Origin: Bacteroidales bacterium
GTDB taxonomy: Bacteria > Bacteroidota > Bacteroidia > Bacteroidales > P3
Reading direction: 5' to 3'
DNA length: 64,000 nt
Assembly (NCBI GenBank): GCA_017480225.1
Contig: JAFVBB010000004.1
Span: forward strand, 62,001-126,000
Position numbers and translations under genes: made by a program
The notes under the pieces: model-generated
Database searches by the model: none
Seen by the model: only the letters and a program-made list of their open reading frames with translations
What the model was told of the DNA's origin: nothing
In this document: in pieces, positions 26,651 through 34,599 of the stretch
How the letters are laid out: each line of letters starts with the position of its first letter
Numbering within the stretch: the first letter of the stretch is position 1

Positions 26651-26737
26651 GGAGAAGGGGGGATTCGAACCCCCGGTACCCTAATCGAGTACGACAGTTT
26701 AGCAAACTGTTGGTTTCAGCCACTCACCCACCTCTCC
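26651..26737 (-). tRNA. tRNA-Ser (anticodon GCT)
   Basis: An 87-nt class II tRNA on the minus strand with the long variable arm of Ser tRNAs (CGTACTCGATTAGGGTACC): acceptor GGAGAGG/CTTCTCC, anticodon stem ACAGT/ACTGT with loop TTGCTAA (anticodon GCT), T stem GGGGG/CCCCC. The next bases read GCCA, so a CCA end happens to be encoded, unlike in the other tRNAs here. Confidence 0.95.
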
Positions 26738-26787
26738 GTGTTCGATATAGCTAAAGAGCACCGCTCTCTACACTCTCGAAAAGCGGT

Positions 26788-26796
26788 GCAAAAGTA
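26788..26796 (-). promoter_or_regulatory. -7 promoter box for the tRNA cluster
   Basis: Minus-strand TACTTTTGC, 51 bp upstream of tRNA-Ser. A perfect 8-bp inverted repeat (GCACCGCT 26758-26765, AGCGGTGC 26782-26789) overlaps the start region. Confidence 0.65.
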
Positions 26797-27148
26797 CAAA
26801 CATTTTCCAAACCGACCAAATTTTTTTGCCTTTTTTAGTCACTCCCGCTGTAAGCACCTGTCAGCAACGACAGATTCTCAAATATTTACGCCGAGCACAA
26901 AATGCCGCCTTGCCCCTGCCTCGCACTGTCTCCAGTGATGGCACGACGGCAGTCGCGCCACCTGTTTTCGCAAAAATATGGCTGCAGCCCCTCACCATGG
27001 CGGCCCCCTTCAATGCCTCAATGTTATCCCTGGATTGCTCCGCCTCCTCACTCCCGGCATACAGAAGCAGACATTTTGCACAATACACTGAGAACCAACA
27101 CTGTACGTCGAAAGCAAGAGGACAACACCCAAAACACTGATAATCAAC
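26797..27148. other. Intergenic stretch with no supported gene
   Basis: Between the tRNA promoter and repeat B2. Both strands contain open frames of up to about 100 codons, but these lack a promoter and any recognisable domain, and overlap one another. I see no RNA fold or repeat here beyond the start of family B. Confidence 0.5.
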
Positions 27149-27262
27149 ATAAAGACTAGACCAACTCCTACTCATCTCCTACTCAACTACTACCCATCGC
27201 CTTGTCAACTGTTACAAAAGTAGGCGATGATATAGTGTTAACAAGTTATTGACAACTGATTG
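27149..27262 (+). repeat. Family B repeat, copy B2
   Basis: Matches copy B1 over 114 bp in the same order: CTA-started units 11 bp apart (CTACTCATCTC, CTACTCAACTA), a perfect 8-bp stem CATCGCCT (27195-27202) with AGGCGATG (27222-27229), a shared loop end ACAAAAGTAGG, then TTAACAAG and TATTGACAACTGATTG. The stem differs from B1 at two positions and both are compensated on the other strand. It lies upstream of the zapA operon promoter. Confidence 0.8.
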
Positions 27263-27355
27263 TCATGCCCTTTGCACCCTGCATAAGGCGACGGCGAACC
27301 CTGGCGTCGCGGCGGAGGCAGGGGCAGAGCCGGCGGCATGGACTGAAATTTATTT

Positions 27356-27387
27356 TTTGCCATTTGCGAAAAAGTGTGTATCTTTGC
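27356..27387 (+). promoter_or_regulatory. Promoter of the coiled-coil gene / zapA operon
   Basis: TTTG at 27356-27359 and TATCTTTGC at 27379-27387 are exactly 19 bp apart, an ideal Bacteroidota promoter. The ATG of the first gene is 35 bp after the -7 box. Confidence 0.85.
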
Positions 27388-27421
27388 ACCGCTTTTAATA
27401 GTGTAACCGACAGGAAGAACA

Positions 27422-27715
27422 ATGTTCGACTTCGAGACCACGGTGAGTGGCATTGAATTTAAGGTCAGACAATTGGCCGACGAGGTGCAGAGGCTTCGCG
27501 ACGAGGCCGCAGCAGGAAGGAGGCGCATCGGGGAGCTTGAGGAAGCGCTGAAAGACAGAGAAATAACAATAAACAACCTAAAGGAAGAAAATAAAGTAAT
27601 CAAATTAGGGAACAGGCTGAACGAAGGAGACGACAGCGCGGAGTTGAAATTGAAGATAACACAAATGATACGAACCATTGACAAGAGCCTTGAGGCGTTG
27701 AAAACGATGGAATGA
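27422..27715 (+). CDS. Small coiled-coil protein encoded before zapA
   Basis: 97 residues, nearly all one predicted coiled coil: heptads run from about residue 10 to 65 (FKVRQLADEVQRLRDEAAAG, RIGELEEALKDREITINNLK), followed by an acidic turn (NEGDDSAE) and a short helix. No membrane segment. The overlapping junction with zapA (ATGA) suggests a partner of the ZapA-FtsZ system, similar in style to ZapB, but there is no sequence proof of that identity. Confidence 0.7.
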   Translation: MFDFETTVSGIEFKVRQLADEVQRLRDEAAAGRRRIGELEEALKDREITINNLKEENKVIKLGNRLNEGDDSAELKLKITQMIRTIDKSLEALKTME

Positions 27716-28020
27716 TGGAAACGGTAGCAGTGTCGGTGAAGATATTGGGACGGACATACCGCCTGCGGGTGGCGGCCAGCGACGAGGCCGCTCTGCGCAG
27801 GGCGGCACAGAGCATCGAGGAGCAGTCGAAGCAGTACGGCTCAATGTACGCCTACAACGACCATCAAGACTTACTGGCAATGGTGGCTTTGACACAGATA
27901 ACCCAACTGACGAAGATGCAGGACCAGCTGCGGTACAAGGACACGGACCTTGCCGGGCGCCTGCAATCGGTCGACAGTGTGCTTGAAGGAATACTGCATC
28001 CGGCCCAAAGCAGTTTGTAA
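27712..28020 (+). CDS. zapA: Cell division protein ZapA
   Basis: 102 residues, typical ZapA length: N-terminal beta-hairpin domain (VSVKILGRTYRLRVAASDEAALRRAAQSIEEQ) with the family pattern of a short strand-helix head, then a long helix (LLAMVALTQITQLTKMQ) for tetramer formation. ZapA bundles FtsZ filaments at the division site. The ATG at 27712 overlaps the upstream stop; an ATG one codon later is equally possible. Confidence 0.85.
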   Translation: MMETVAVSVKILGRTYRLRVAASDEAALRRAAQSIEEQSKQYGSMYAYNDHQDLLAMVALTQITQLTKMQDQLRYKDTDLAGRLQSVDSVLEGILHPAQSSL

Positions 28021-28053
28021 ACTCAACACCATTTACAAACCGAGTCGGCTCAT

Positions 28054-28170
28054 GGGCGGGTAGGTTGTACGGCTGATACGCCCGGCGCTCAAATCCTAAC
28101 ATTCCAGGGTTTACCATAACTCCCGTAGGGATCCGGATGCAGTTTTTTGCCCACTCCGCCATCACCCGCC
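28054..28170 (+). ncRNA. Candidate structured RNA between zapA and rny
   Basis: The 193-bp gap has no good frame but can fold as one long interrupted rod: GGCGGGT (28055-28061) closes with ACCCGCC (28164-28170), followed inward by CTG with CAG, CCGG with CCGG, and ATCCT with AGGGAT, leaving an apical loop. A rod with a bulged middle is the general look of 6S RNA, and in Gammaproteobacteria the 6S gene follows zapA. This resemblance was found by eye and is weak; it could also be a leader structure of rny. No promoter box was identified for it. Confidence 0.35.
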
Positions 28171-28213
28171 GCGCGGCCCGTTGTTCCCCCATCAAAAAAA
28201 CTACAACCACACT

Positions 28214-29755
28214 ATGACAGTATTATGGATCATCATCGGCCTGGTGGCCGGGGCGGGCGTTGGCGCATGGCTCACCACAGGGATGCTGCGCAACAAGCTG
28301 CTTGCCAAGAGCCAGCAGGTGCTCAAGGACGCCGAGGAGAAGGGCGAGGTAATCAAGAAGGAGAAAGCCCTGCAGGCCAAGGAACACTTCATGCAGCTCA
28401 AAAGCGAGCACGACAAGCGCGTCAATGACCAGAACAACCGCCTGCGCGAGCAGGAGAACAGGCTGAAGCAGCGCGAGAACACCCTCAACCAGAAGGTGAG
28501 CGAGCTGCAGAAGAAGAACGACGAGCTGAAAGGCGTCAGCGAGAACCTCAACAAGCAGATCGAGGCTCTGCACACCCGCCAGGCCGAGGTGGAGAATGTG
28601 TACAAAGAGAGCGTGGCAAAGCTGGAGCAGATTGCCGGCATGAGCGCCGACGAGGCCAAGAAGCAGCTGGTCGACGCCATGACCGACGAGGCCCGCGCCG
28701 AGGCCACGACCACCATCATGGACATAGTGGAGGAGGCCAAGCTCACCGCAGCCGAGCAGGCCAAGAAGGTGGTGATACAGAGCATACAGCGCACGGCCAC
28801 CGAGGCGGCCGTGGAGAACACGGTGAGCGTCTTCAACCTTGAGAACGAGGAGGTGAAGGGGCGCATCATCGGTCGCGAGGGGCGCAACATACGCACCCTC
28901 GAGAACCTCACCGGCGTGGAAATCATCATCGACGACAGCCCCGACGCCATCATCATCAGCGGCTTCGACCCTGTGCGCCGCGAGATTGCCCGCCTGTCGC
29001 TGCACAAGCTGGTCACCGACGGCCGCATACACCCTGCCCGCATCGAGGAGGTGGTGGCCAAGACGCGCCGCCAGGTGGAGCAAGACATCAACGAGGTGGG
29101 CAAGCGCACGTGCATCGACCTCGGCATACTCAACCTCAACCACGAGCTGGTGCGCATGGTGGGACGAATGAAGTACCGCTCCTCCTACGGCCAGAACCTG
29201 CTGCAGCACAGCCGTGAGGTGGCCAACCTGGCCGCCACCATGGCCGCCGAGCTCGGCCTCAACCCCAAGATGGCGAAGCGCGCGGGCCTGCTGCACGACA
29301 TAGGCAAGGTGCCCGACACGGAGCCCGAGCTGCCGCACGCAATCTTCGGTATGCGCCTGGCGGAGAAGTACAAGGAGCACCCCGACATATGCAATGCCAT
29401 CGGTGCCCACCACGACGAGATTGAGATGAACAACCTCATCAGCCCCATCATCCAGGTGGCCGATGCCATCAGCGGCGCACGCCCCGGCGCACGACGCGAG
29501 GTGGTGGAGGCATACATCAACCGCCTCAACAAGCTGGAGCAGATGGCAATGGCCTATCCCGGGGTGGTGAAGACCTACGCCATACAGGCAGGACGCGAGC
29601 TGCGCGTCATAGTGGGTGCGGAGAAGGTGAGCGACGTGGAGGCCAACAAGCTGAGCTACGACCTCTCGCGCCAGATTCAGAACGAGATGACCTATCCGGG
29701 CCAAATCAAGGTCACCGTGATACGCGAGACCCGCGCCATTAACTACGCCAAGTAA
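28214..29755 (+). CDS. rny: Ribonuclease Y
   Basis: 513 residues with the full RNase Y order: one N-terminal transmembrane helix ([17 protein letters not shown]), a long charged coiled coil (about 30-190), the KH domain with [12 protein letters not shown] (near 216), and the HD domain with LLHDIGK (near 358) plus GAHHDEIE. It is a membrane-bound endonuclease that starts mRNA decay. An open frame begins at a TTG 11 codons upstream; the ATG at 28214 starts the membrane helix and is preferred. Its stop is 3 bp before lgt. Confidence 0.95.
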   Translation: MTVLWIIIGLVAGAGVGAWLTTGMLRNKLLAKSQQVLKDAEEKGEVIKKEKALQAKEHFMQLKSEHDKRVNDQNNRLREQENRLKQRENTLNQKVSELQKKNDELKGVSENLNKQIEALHTRQAEVENVYKESVAKLEQIAGMSADEAKKQLVDAMTDEARAEATTTIMDIVEEAKLTAAEQAKKVVIQSIQRTATEAAVENTVSVFNLENEEVKGRIIGREGRNIRTLENLTGVEIIIDDSPDAIIISGFDPVRREIARLSLHKLVTDGRIHPARIEEVVAKTRRQVEQDINEVGKRTCIDLGILNLNHELVRMVGRMKYRSSYGQNLLQHSREVANLAATMAAELGLNPKMAKRAGLLHDIGKVPDTEPELPHAIFGMRLAEKYKEHPDICNAIGAHHDEIEMNNLISPIIQVADAISGARPGARREVVEAYINRLNKLEQMAMAYPGVVKTYAIQAGRELRVIVGAEKVSDVEANKLSYDLSRQIQNEMTYPGQIKVTVIRETRAINYAK

Positions 29756-29758
29756 GCC

Positions 29759-30931
29759 ATGCTGCCACTGTTTGTCCACTGGAACGTCAATCCGTTGGCA
29801 TTCACGCTGACAATCCCCTGGTACGTCAACGTCATGCTCTTCGCGTATGCCATCTTGATATACCTCGTGGCCACGCGCAAGAAAAACAAGGGGACAGTCA
29901 GGACCAAGGTCACCCTCACCGAGGAGCAGAAGAAGGAGAAGGGGACTTTGAAACCGGAATGTGTTGACGACTGGTACTGGACGGAGAGCGAGGATCAGAG
30001 CTACAGATGGCTGATGTGGGTGCTGTTCGGTGTGCTGGTGTTCGCGCGAATAGTGTACTGCTTCGTGCTGCACAAAATCCCCGGCAGCCAGTTCCTCAAC
30101 CCCATCAACACAACACCCGAAGTCACCGCGTTCGCCATTCACTGGTACTCGCTCGGCTTCCTGCTGGCATTCATAATGGGCTACTACATCATGGCATGGA
30201 TGTTCAAGAAAGAGTACATCTCGGCCAACAGGCTGCAGGACCTAATGATTTACCTGTTCATTGCCATACTTGTGGGAGCCCGCGTGGGGCACTGTGTGTT
30301 CTACGACCGCGACATCTTCTTCAGCAACTCGTTCAACATCGCGAGCATAATCCTGCCGATAGACAGCAACGGACAGTTTGTGGGCTTCGCCGGCCTGGCC
30401 AGCCACGGTGCCGTCATCGGCGTGATAGTGGCCATGTGGCTCTTTTGGCGCAAATTCAAGATGAGCCCGTGGTGGCTGCTCGACCGGCTGGTGATAGTGA
30501 TTGCACTCGGGGGGGCATTCGTCCGCATCGGCAACCTATTCAACAGCGAGATCTACGGCGTGGAGACCACGTTGCCCTGGGGATTTATCTTTGAGCGCAA
30601 CGGAGAGACTGTCGCCAAGCACCCGACGGGGCTGTACGAGGCCATCTGCTACCTAATAATCTTCGGCGTGTCGATGGGCTACTATTGCAAGAAAAAAGGG
30701 CAGTTCAAGTCAGGCACAATCCTGGGCTGGTGGCTTGTGGCTCTTTTCGGCGCCAGGTTCATGATAGAATTCCTCAAGACAAACGGCGTGGTGGAAGGCA
30801 GCAACCTGCTGCTGGGGCAGTGGCTCAGCATACCATGCATCATCGGAGGACTTGTGGTGGCATGGCTGGCCCGCAGGGAAAAACTGCCACAAGGGCCGTT
30901 CCCCTTAAAAAAGAAAACAAAACAACAGTGA
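29759..30931 (+). CDS. lgt: Prolipoprotein diacylglyceryl transferase
   Basis: 390 residues with about seven membrane helices. Family motifs: WYSLGFLLAF, GARVGHCVFYD, GFAGLASHGAVIG (the conserved HG segment), the Lgt signature around RIGNLFNSEIYG (near 255) and HPTGLYE. It transfers diacylglycerol from phosphatidylglycerol to the lipobox Cys of prolipoproteins, acting on the many lipoproteins in this window. Compared with the roughly 290-residue enterobacterial enzyme it carries a hydrophilic insert after helix 1 (about residues 40-85, KKNKGTVRTKVTLTEEQKKE). Confidence 0.93.
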   Translation: MLPLFVHWNVNPLAFTLTIPWYVNVMLFAYAILIYLVATRKKNKGTVRTKVTLTEEQKKEKGTLKPECVDDWYWTESEDQSYRWLMWVLFGVLVFARIVYCFVLHKIPGSQFLNPINTTPEVTAFAIHWYSLGFLLAFIMGYYIMAWMFKKEYISANRLQDLMIYLFIAILVGARVGHCVFYDRDIFFSNSFNIASIILPIDSNGQFVGFAGLASHGAVIGVIVAMWLFWRKFKMSPWWLLDRLVIVIALGGAFVRIGNLFNSEIYGVETTLPWGFIFERNGETVAKHPTGLYEAICYLIIFGVSMGYYCKKKGQFKSGTILGWWLVALFGARFMIEFLKTNGVVEGSNLLLGQWLSIPCIIGGLVVAWLARREKLPQGPFPLKKKTKQQ

Positions 30932-30933
30932 AT

Positions 30934-31680
30934 ATGAAACAACTCATCCTTGTGCGCCACGGAGAGAGCGCATGGAACAAACTAAACCTCTTCACCGGCT
31001 GGACTGATGTCGACCTCACCGAGGCAGGCATGAAGGAGGCTTTCGAGGCCGGCAAGCTTCTGCGCGCCGACGGCTACAGCCCCGAACTGTGCTTCACCTC
31101 ATACCTCAAGCGCGCCGTCAAGACCCTCAACCAGATACTCGACGCCATGGACATGGACTGGCTGCCGGTGCAGAAAAGCTGGAGGCTTAACGAGAAAAGC
31201 TACGGCGCAATACAGGGCCTGAACAAGGCCGACACCGCCGCCAAGTATGGTGACGAGCAAGTGCTGCTGTGGCGCCGCTCGTTCGATGTGCAGCCGCCCG
31301 CACTCGACCTGCACGACGAGCGCAGCCCGCGCGTAGACCCGCGCTACAACGAGATACCCGACAACCTCATTCCGCTCACCGAAAGCCTGAAGGACACCAT
31401 CGAGCGCATCATGCCCTACTACCGCGACGTCATCATGCCAGCCTTCGACAACCGCAACACACTGCTCGTCGTGGCCCACGGCAACTCGCTGCGCGCCATC
31501 GTGAAAGAACTCAAAGGCATGACCAACGAAGAGGTCATCAAGTTCAACCTGCCCACGGCTGTGCCCTACGTCTTCACCTTCAACGACAAGATGCAACTGG
31601 TCGACGACAAGTTCCTTGGCGACCCCGAGGTGATAGCCGCCAAGATGCAGAGCGTGGCCAACCAGGCCAAACGCAAGTAG
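30934..31680 (+). CDS. gpmA: 2,3-bisphosphoglycerate-dependent phosphoglycerate mutase
   Basis: 248 residues, standard dPGM length. RHGES (8-12) holds the phosphohistidine His9; also LFTGWTDVDLTEAG, RLNEKSYGAIQGLNKADTA, RSPRVDPRY and LLVVAHGNSLRAIVKEL with the second catalytic His. It interconverts 3- and 2-phosphoglycerate. The ATG lies 2 bp after the lgt stop. Confidence 0.96.
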   Translation: MKQLILVRHGESAWNKLNLFTGWTDVDLTEAGMKEAFEAGKLLRADGYSPELCFTSYLKRAVKTLNQILDAMDMDWLPVQKSWRLNEKSYGAIQGLNKADTAAKYGDEQVLLWRRSFDVQPPALDLHDERSPRVDPRYNEIPDNLIPLTESLKDTIERIMPYYRDVIMPAFDNRNTLLVVAHGNSLRAIVKELKGMTNEEVIKFNLPTAVPYVFTFNDKMQLVDDKFLGDPEVIAAKMQSVANQAKRK

Positions 31681-31818
31681 GCACCCCGTCGCAAAACACC
31701 CCCGGCCTGCCCCGAAAGGGGCTCCATTTATCCGAACTATGCGCGCCGACCTGACCAAGGCAAGATGCAAAATACGGATAATCATGAAGAAAAAAGTCGC
31801 CAGTTCGGAAAAAATGTG

Positions 31819-31827
31819 TATCTTTGC
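31819..31827 (+). promoter_or_regulatory. -7 promoter box for rpsP
   Basis: TATCTTTGC, 52 bp upstream of the rpsP ATG, in the 199-bp gap after gpmA. Confidence 0.75.
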
Positions 31828-31879
31828 AGCACCGTATTTCAACGGGAGAACAACATAACAAACAAACAAACAACAAATT

Positions 31880-32416
31880 ATGCCAGCAAGAATTAGACTG
31901 CAGCGCCATGGTAAGAAGAACCAACCCTTCTACCATATCGTTGTTGCGGATGGTCGTGCACCTCGTGACGGAAGATTTATCGAGAAGCTTGGCACCTACA
32001 ATCCGCTGACCAACCCTGCCACCATCGACATCAACTTCGACCGTGCGGTCGAATGGGTGAAGAACGGTGCCCAACCCACCGACACTGTGCGCAGCATCCT
32101 CTCCTACAAGGGTGTCCTTCTGCGCCGCCACCTGCAGATTGGCGTCGAGAAAGGCGCCATCAGCCAGGAAGTGGCCGACGCCCGCTTCAACGAATGGCTG
32201 CAGGCCAAGGAGGCCAAGATAGCCAGCGTCAAGAGCGAGGCCGAGAACAACGCCCGCAACACCCGCAAGTCGCGCCTCGAGGCCGAGAAGAAAGCCAACG
32301 AGCAGAAGGCTGCCGCCATTGCCGCCAAACGCCAGGCTATCATCGACGCCGAGAACGCCGCCAAAGCTGCCGAAGAGACCGCCGGCGAGGAAACCGCCGA
32401 GAACGCCGAGGCGTAA
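31880..32416 (+). CDS. rpsP: 30S ribosomal protein S16 with long C-terminal tail
   Basis: The first 80 or so residues are canonical S16 ([61 protein letters not shown]). The remaining 100, to 178 residues, are an Ala/Glu/Lys-rich helical tail ([21 protein letters not shown]) found in many Bacteroidota S16 proteins. S16 stabilises the 30S body during assembly. It is followed by a terminator-like hairpin and then rimM. Confidence 0.96.
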   Translation: MPARIRLQRHGKKNQPFYHIVVADGRAPRDGRFIEKLGTYNPLTNPATIDINFDRAVEWVKNGAQPTDTVRSILSYKGVLLRRHLQIGVEKGAISQEVADARFNEWLQAKEAKIASVKSEAENNARNTRKSRLEAEKKANEQKAAAIAAKRQAIIDAENAAKAAEETAGEETAENAEA

Positions 32417-32448
32417 CCAGCTTGCCGCTTGTACTGACAAACCAACCC

Positions 32449-32492
32449 AACCGAGGCTCGGCCCGCAAAGGCCAAGTCTCGGTTATTTTTTT
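32449..32492 (+). terminator. Terminator/attenuator between rpsP and rimM
   Basis: AACCGAG pairs with CTCGGTT and GGCC with GGCC across a short loop, followed by ATTTTTTT. The T-tract ends 6 bp before the rimM ATG and no separate rimM promoter is seen, so it probably lowers rimM expression relative to rpsP. Confidence 0.8.
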
Positions 32493-32497
32493 ACGCT

Positions 32498-33031
32498 ATG
32501 GAGATTAGCCAGTGCTACTGCCTGGGGCGCGTCACCAAGCCCTGGGGGACAAAAGGCCAGATGGCCATCTACCTCGACGTCGACACCCCGGCCGACTATG
32601 CCGCCCTGCAATCGGCATTCGTCGAGATGAAGGGACGGCTTGTGCCGCTCTTTTTCAGCATCGACCAACTCAACGGCAACCGCGCCATCGCCACATTCGA
32701 GGACATGACACCCGACGAGACCGCGCGCCTGGCCGGGCACGAGCTTTACCTGCCGCTCGACATGCTGCCGAAGCTCGACGGCAACCGGTTCTACTTCCAC
32801 GAGGTGGTGGGCTTCAGTGTGGTCGACAGCCAGCGCGGCCCGATAGGCAAAATCACGCAGGTGCTCGAATACCCGGCGCAGCCGGTGTTCCAGATTGACA
32901 ACGACGGCACCGAGGTGCTGGTGCCAGTGGTCGACGAGGTGATAGACCGGCTTGACCGCGACACACACACAATGTACATCACCGCACCCAACGGCTTGAT
33001 AGACTTATACATGGGCGAAATCAACCGTTAA
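32498..33031 (+). CDS. rimM: Ribosome maturation factor RimM
   Basis: 177 residues: N-terminal RimM beta-barrel (CYCLGRVTKPWGTKGQMAIYLD) and C-terminal PRC-barrel (FYFHEVVGFSVVDSQRGPIGKITQVLEYPAQPVFQID, VPVVDEVIDRLD). It assists 16S rRNA processing and 30S head assembly by binding S19. Its place after rpsP matches the rpsP-rimM pairing common in bacteria; here trmD and rplS do not follow. Confidence 0.92.
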   Translation: MEISQCYCLGRVTKPWGTKGQMAIYLDVDTPADYAALQSAFVEMKGRLVPLFFSIDQLNGNRAIATFEDMTPDETARLAGHELYLPLDMLPKLDGNRFYFHEVVGFSVVDSQRGPIGKITQVLEYPAQPVFQIDNDGTEVLVPVVDEVIDRLDRDTHTMYITAPNGLIDLYMGEINR

Positions 33032-33069
33032 TGTTGAAAAGTTTTGCCCCCCAATAAGGCTTTTATATG

Positions 33070-33078
33070 TAATTTTGC
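33070..33078 (+). promoter_or_regulatory. -7 promoter box for the DksA-like gene
   Basis: TAATTTTGC with a TTTG at 33043-33046, slightly long spacing; 22 bp upstream of the ATG at 33101. Confidence 0.65.
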
Positions 33079-33100
33079 GCTGAAATAAAGACACTGCCCA

Positions 33101-33505
33101 ATGGAAAACACACAGGATCCCAATGTTGAGAAGACACGCTACTCGGCAGAAGAGTTGCAAGAGTTCAAGACTCTGATTTTGGAGAAGATAGCCAAGGCTG
33201 AGAAAGACCTCGCCATGCTGCAGCAGGCTGTGGCGGGCAGCGAGAACGACGTGAGCGACACCGCCCCCACCTTCAAGACCCTGGAGGAGGGCAGCAACGT
33301 GCTGCTCAAGGAAGAGAACCAGAAGCTCGCCGTGCGCCAGCAGAAATTCATACGCGACCTCCGCGCCGCGCTCATACGCATCGAGAACGGCACCTATGGC
33401 ATCTGCCAGGCCACAGGCAAGCTCATACCCAAAGAGCGGCTGATGATAGTGCCGCACGCCACCATGACCGTTGAGGCCAAAGAGGCCAGCAAGCGCCGCA
33501 AGTAG
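33101..33505 (+). CDS. TraR/DksA-family protein with degenerate zinc finger
   Basis: 134 residues: a helical coiled-coil N-terminal half (YSAEELQEFKTLILEKIAKAEKDLAML, about 14-40 and 60-95) and the C-terminal GTYGICQATGKLIPKERL segment. In DksA a C4 zinc finger sits here; this protein has only one Cys (near 102), and the partner position reads IVPHAT. It probably binds the RNA polymerase secondary channel like other family members. The loss of ligands is seen directly; its consequence is not known. It stands alone with its own promoter and terminator. Confidence 0.85.
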   Translation: MENTQDPNVEKTRYSAEELQEFKTLILEKIAKAEKDLAMLQQAVAGSENDVSDTAPTFKTLEEGSNVLLKEENQKLAVRQQKFIRDLRAALIRIENGTYGICQATGKLIPKERLMIVPHATMTVEAKEASKRRK

Positions 33506-33530
33506 CGCAGTAAGGGCGCATCCAAGCCCC

Positions 33531-33569
33531 GGCGGCCGCACCAGAGCACAGGTGCGGCCGCCTTTTTTT
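33531..33569 (+). terminator. Terminator after the DksA-like gene
   Basis: A perfect 12-bp stem GGCGGCCGCACC / GGTGCGGCCGCC around an 8-nt loop, followed by T7. Confidence 0.92.
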
Positions 33570-33606
33570 GCACCACCCCGCACAGCCATAAGTCCACGCC
33601 AAGGCC

Positions 33607-33757
33607 GCCTGTTCTTCGATTGATGTCCGATTGTTCTTCGATTGTTCTTCGATACAAAATCGAAGAACAATCGAAGAACAATCGGAGAACAATCGAAGAA
33701 CAGACGGTGTTGATACGGACTTGGCACTGTTCTGGGCTGATTTTGAGTACAATAGAA
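33607..33757 (+). repeat. Family A palindromic element, copy A3 with tail
   Basis: Hairpin 33607-33705 (loop ACAAA). The left arm differs from the perfect complement at the outer end (GCCTG) and in its second unit, TGATGTCCGAT; the right arm is the consensus. The same altered left unit occurs in copy A5. The tail (33706-33757) is present but more diverged (TTGATACGGACTTGGCAC, then TTTTGAGTACAATAGAA). It lies after the DksA-like terminator and before the pth promoter. Confidence 0.9.
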
Positions 33758-33892
33758 AATATCGAGAGTGCAACCAATTGACAATCAACACACAATCAAT
33801 CAAACGCGGCCACTCTGCGTCAGAGTGGCCGGGGAGTGCGGACGCGGGCGGGCAATTTGAGGGCGGGGTTTGGCCTATCCACAATTTTTTTG

Positions 33893-33901
33893 TATCTTTG
33901 C
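33893..33901 (+). promoter_or_regulatory. -7 promoter box of the pth-to-rluA operon
   Basis: TATCTTTGC, 17 bp before the ATG at 33919. It is the only promoter box seen before the ten closely packed genes that follow. Confidence 0.75.
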
Positions 33902-33918
33902 GCCCAAATAGTGTGGCG

Positions 33919-34599
33919 ATGAAATGGCTTTCATGGCTGGCAAGGTTTTGTAAAACAAAAGATTGTAACACAACAGAGGATAGCGCGGTGAGCAAATATC
34001 TTATAGTGGGACTGGGCAACGTCGGCGCCGAATACGAGGGCACGCGGCACAACGCGGGCTTCATGGTGGTCGACGCCCTGGCCAAGTCAGCCGGTGCGGG
34101 CTGGACGCTCGAGCGGCACGCCTACCGCGCCGAGATGCGCCATCGCGGCCGCACACTGGTGCTCATCAAGCCAACCACCTTCATGAACCTCAGTGGCAAG
34201 GCCGTGAACTACTGGCTGCAGGCGGAGCGCGTGGAGCTTTCAAACCTGCTGGTGGTGGTTGACGACATTGCACTCGAGCCCGGCACCCTCCGCATGAAGA
34301 AGCAGGGCAGCGGCGGCGGCCACAACGGACTGGCCGACATAGAGCGCGCGCTGGGCACACAGGCCTACTGCCGCCTGCGAGTGGGCGTGGGCAGCTCATT
34401 CGGGCGCGGACAGCAGATAGACTACGTGCTCGGCCGTCCGGATGGCGAGGACGCGGCCATGATAGCCGAGGCCGTGGAGCGCGCCGCGCAGACGGTGCTC
34501 TGCTTCGCCACGCAGGGAGCCGACCGCGCCATGAACCTCTACAACCAGCATCCGCCCAAGCCGAAGGCCGGCGGCGGGGAAAGGGGGAGCGCGGAGTGA
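33919..34599 (+). CDS. pth: Peptidyl-tRNA hydrolase
   Basis: 226 residues: YLIVGLGNVGAEYEGTRHNAGFMV (catalytic His44), KPTTFMNLSGKAVNYW, LLVVVDDIALEPGTLRMKKQGSGGGHNGL and FRLRVGVG-like YCRLRVGVGSSFGRGQQIDYVLG. It frees tRNA from dropped peptidyl-tRNA. The ATG at 33919 gives a 23-residue basic extension before the conserved fold; a GTG at 33988 would start directly at SKYLIVGLG and remains possible. Its stop overlaps the coaX start (GTGA). Confidence 0.92.
   Translation: MKWLSWLARFCKTKDCNTTEDSAVSKYLIVGLGNVGAEYEGTRHNAGFMVVDALAKSAGAGWTLERHAYRAEMRHRGRTLVLIKPTTFMNLSGKAVNYWLQAERVELSNLLVVVDDIALEPGTLRMKKQGSGGGHNGLADIERALGTQAYCRLRVGVGSSFGRGQQIDYVLGRPDGEDAAMIAEAVERAAQTVLCFATQGADRAMNLYNQHPPKPKAGGGERGSAE

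Noticed and set aside
26861..27175. Minus- and plus-strand frames of about 100 codons in the tRNA-zapA gap
   Set aside because: They overlap each other and repeat B2, have no promoter or recognisable domain, and include odd composition.
28223..30142. 639-codon minus-strand frame
   Set aside because: Antisense to rny and lgt, which carry clear motifs.
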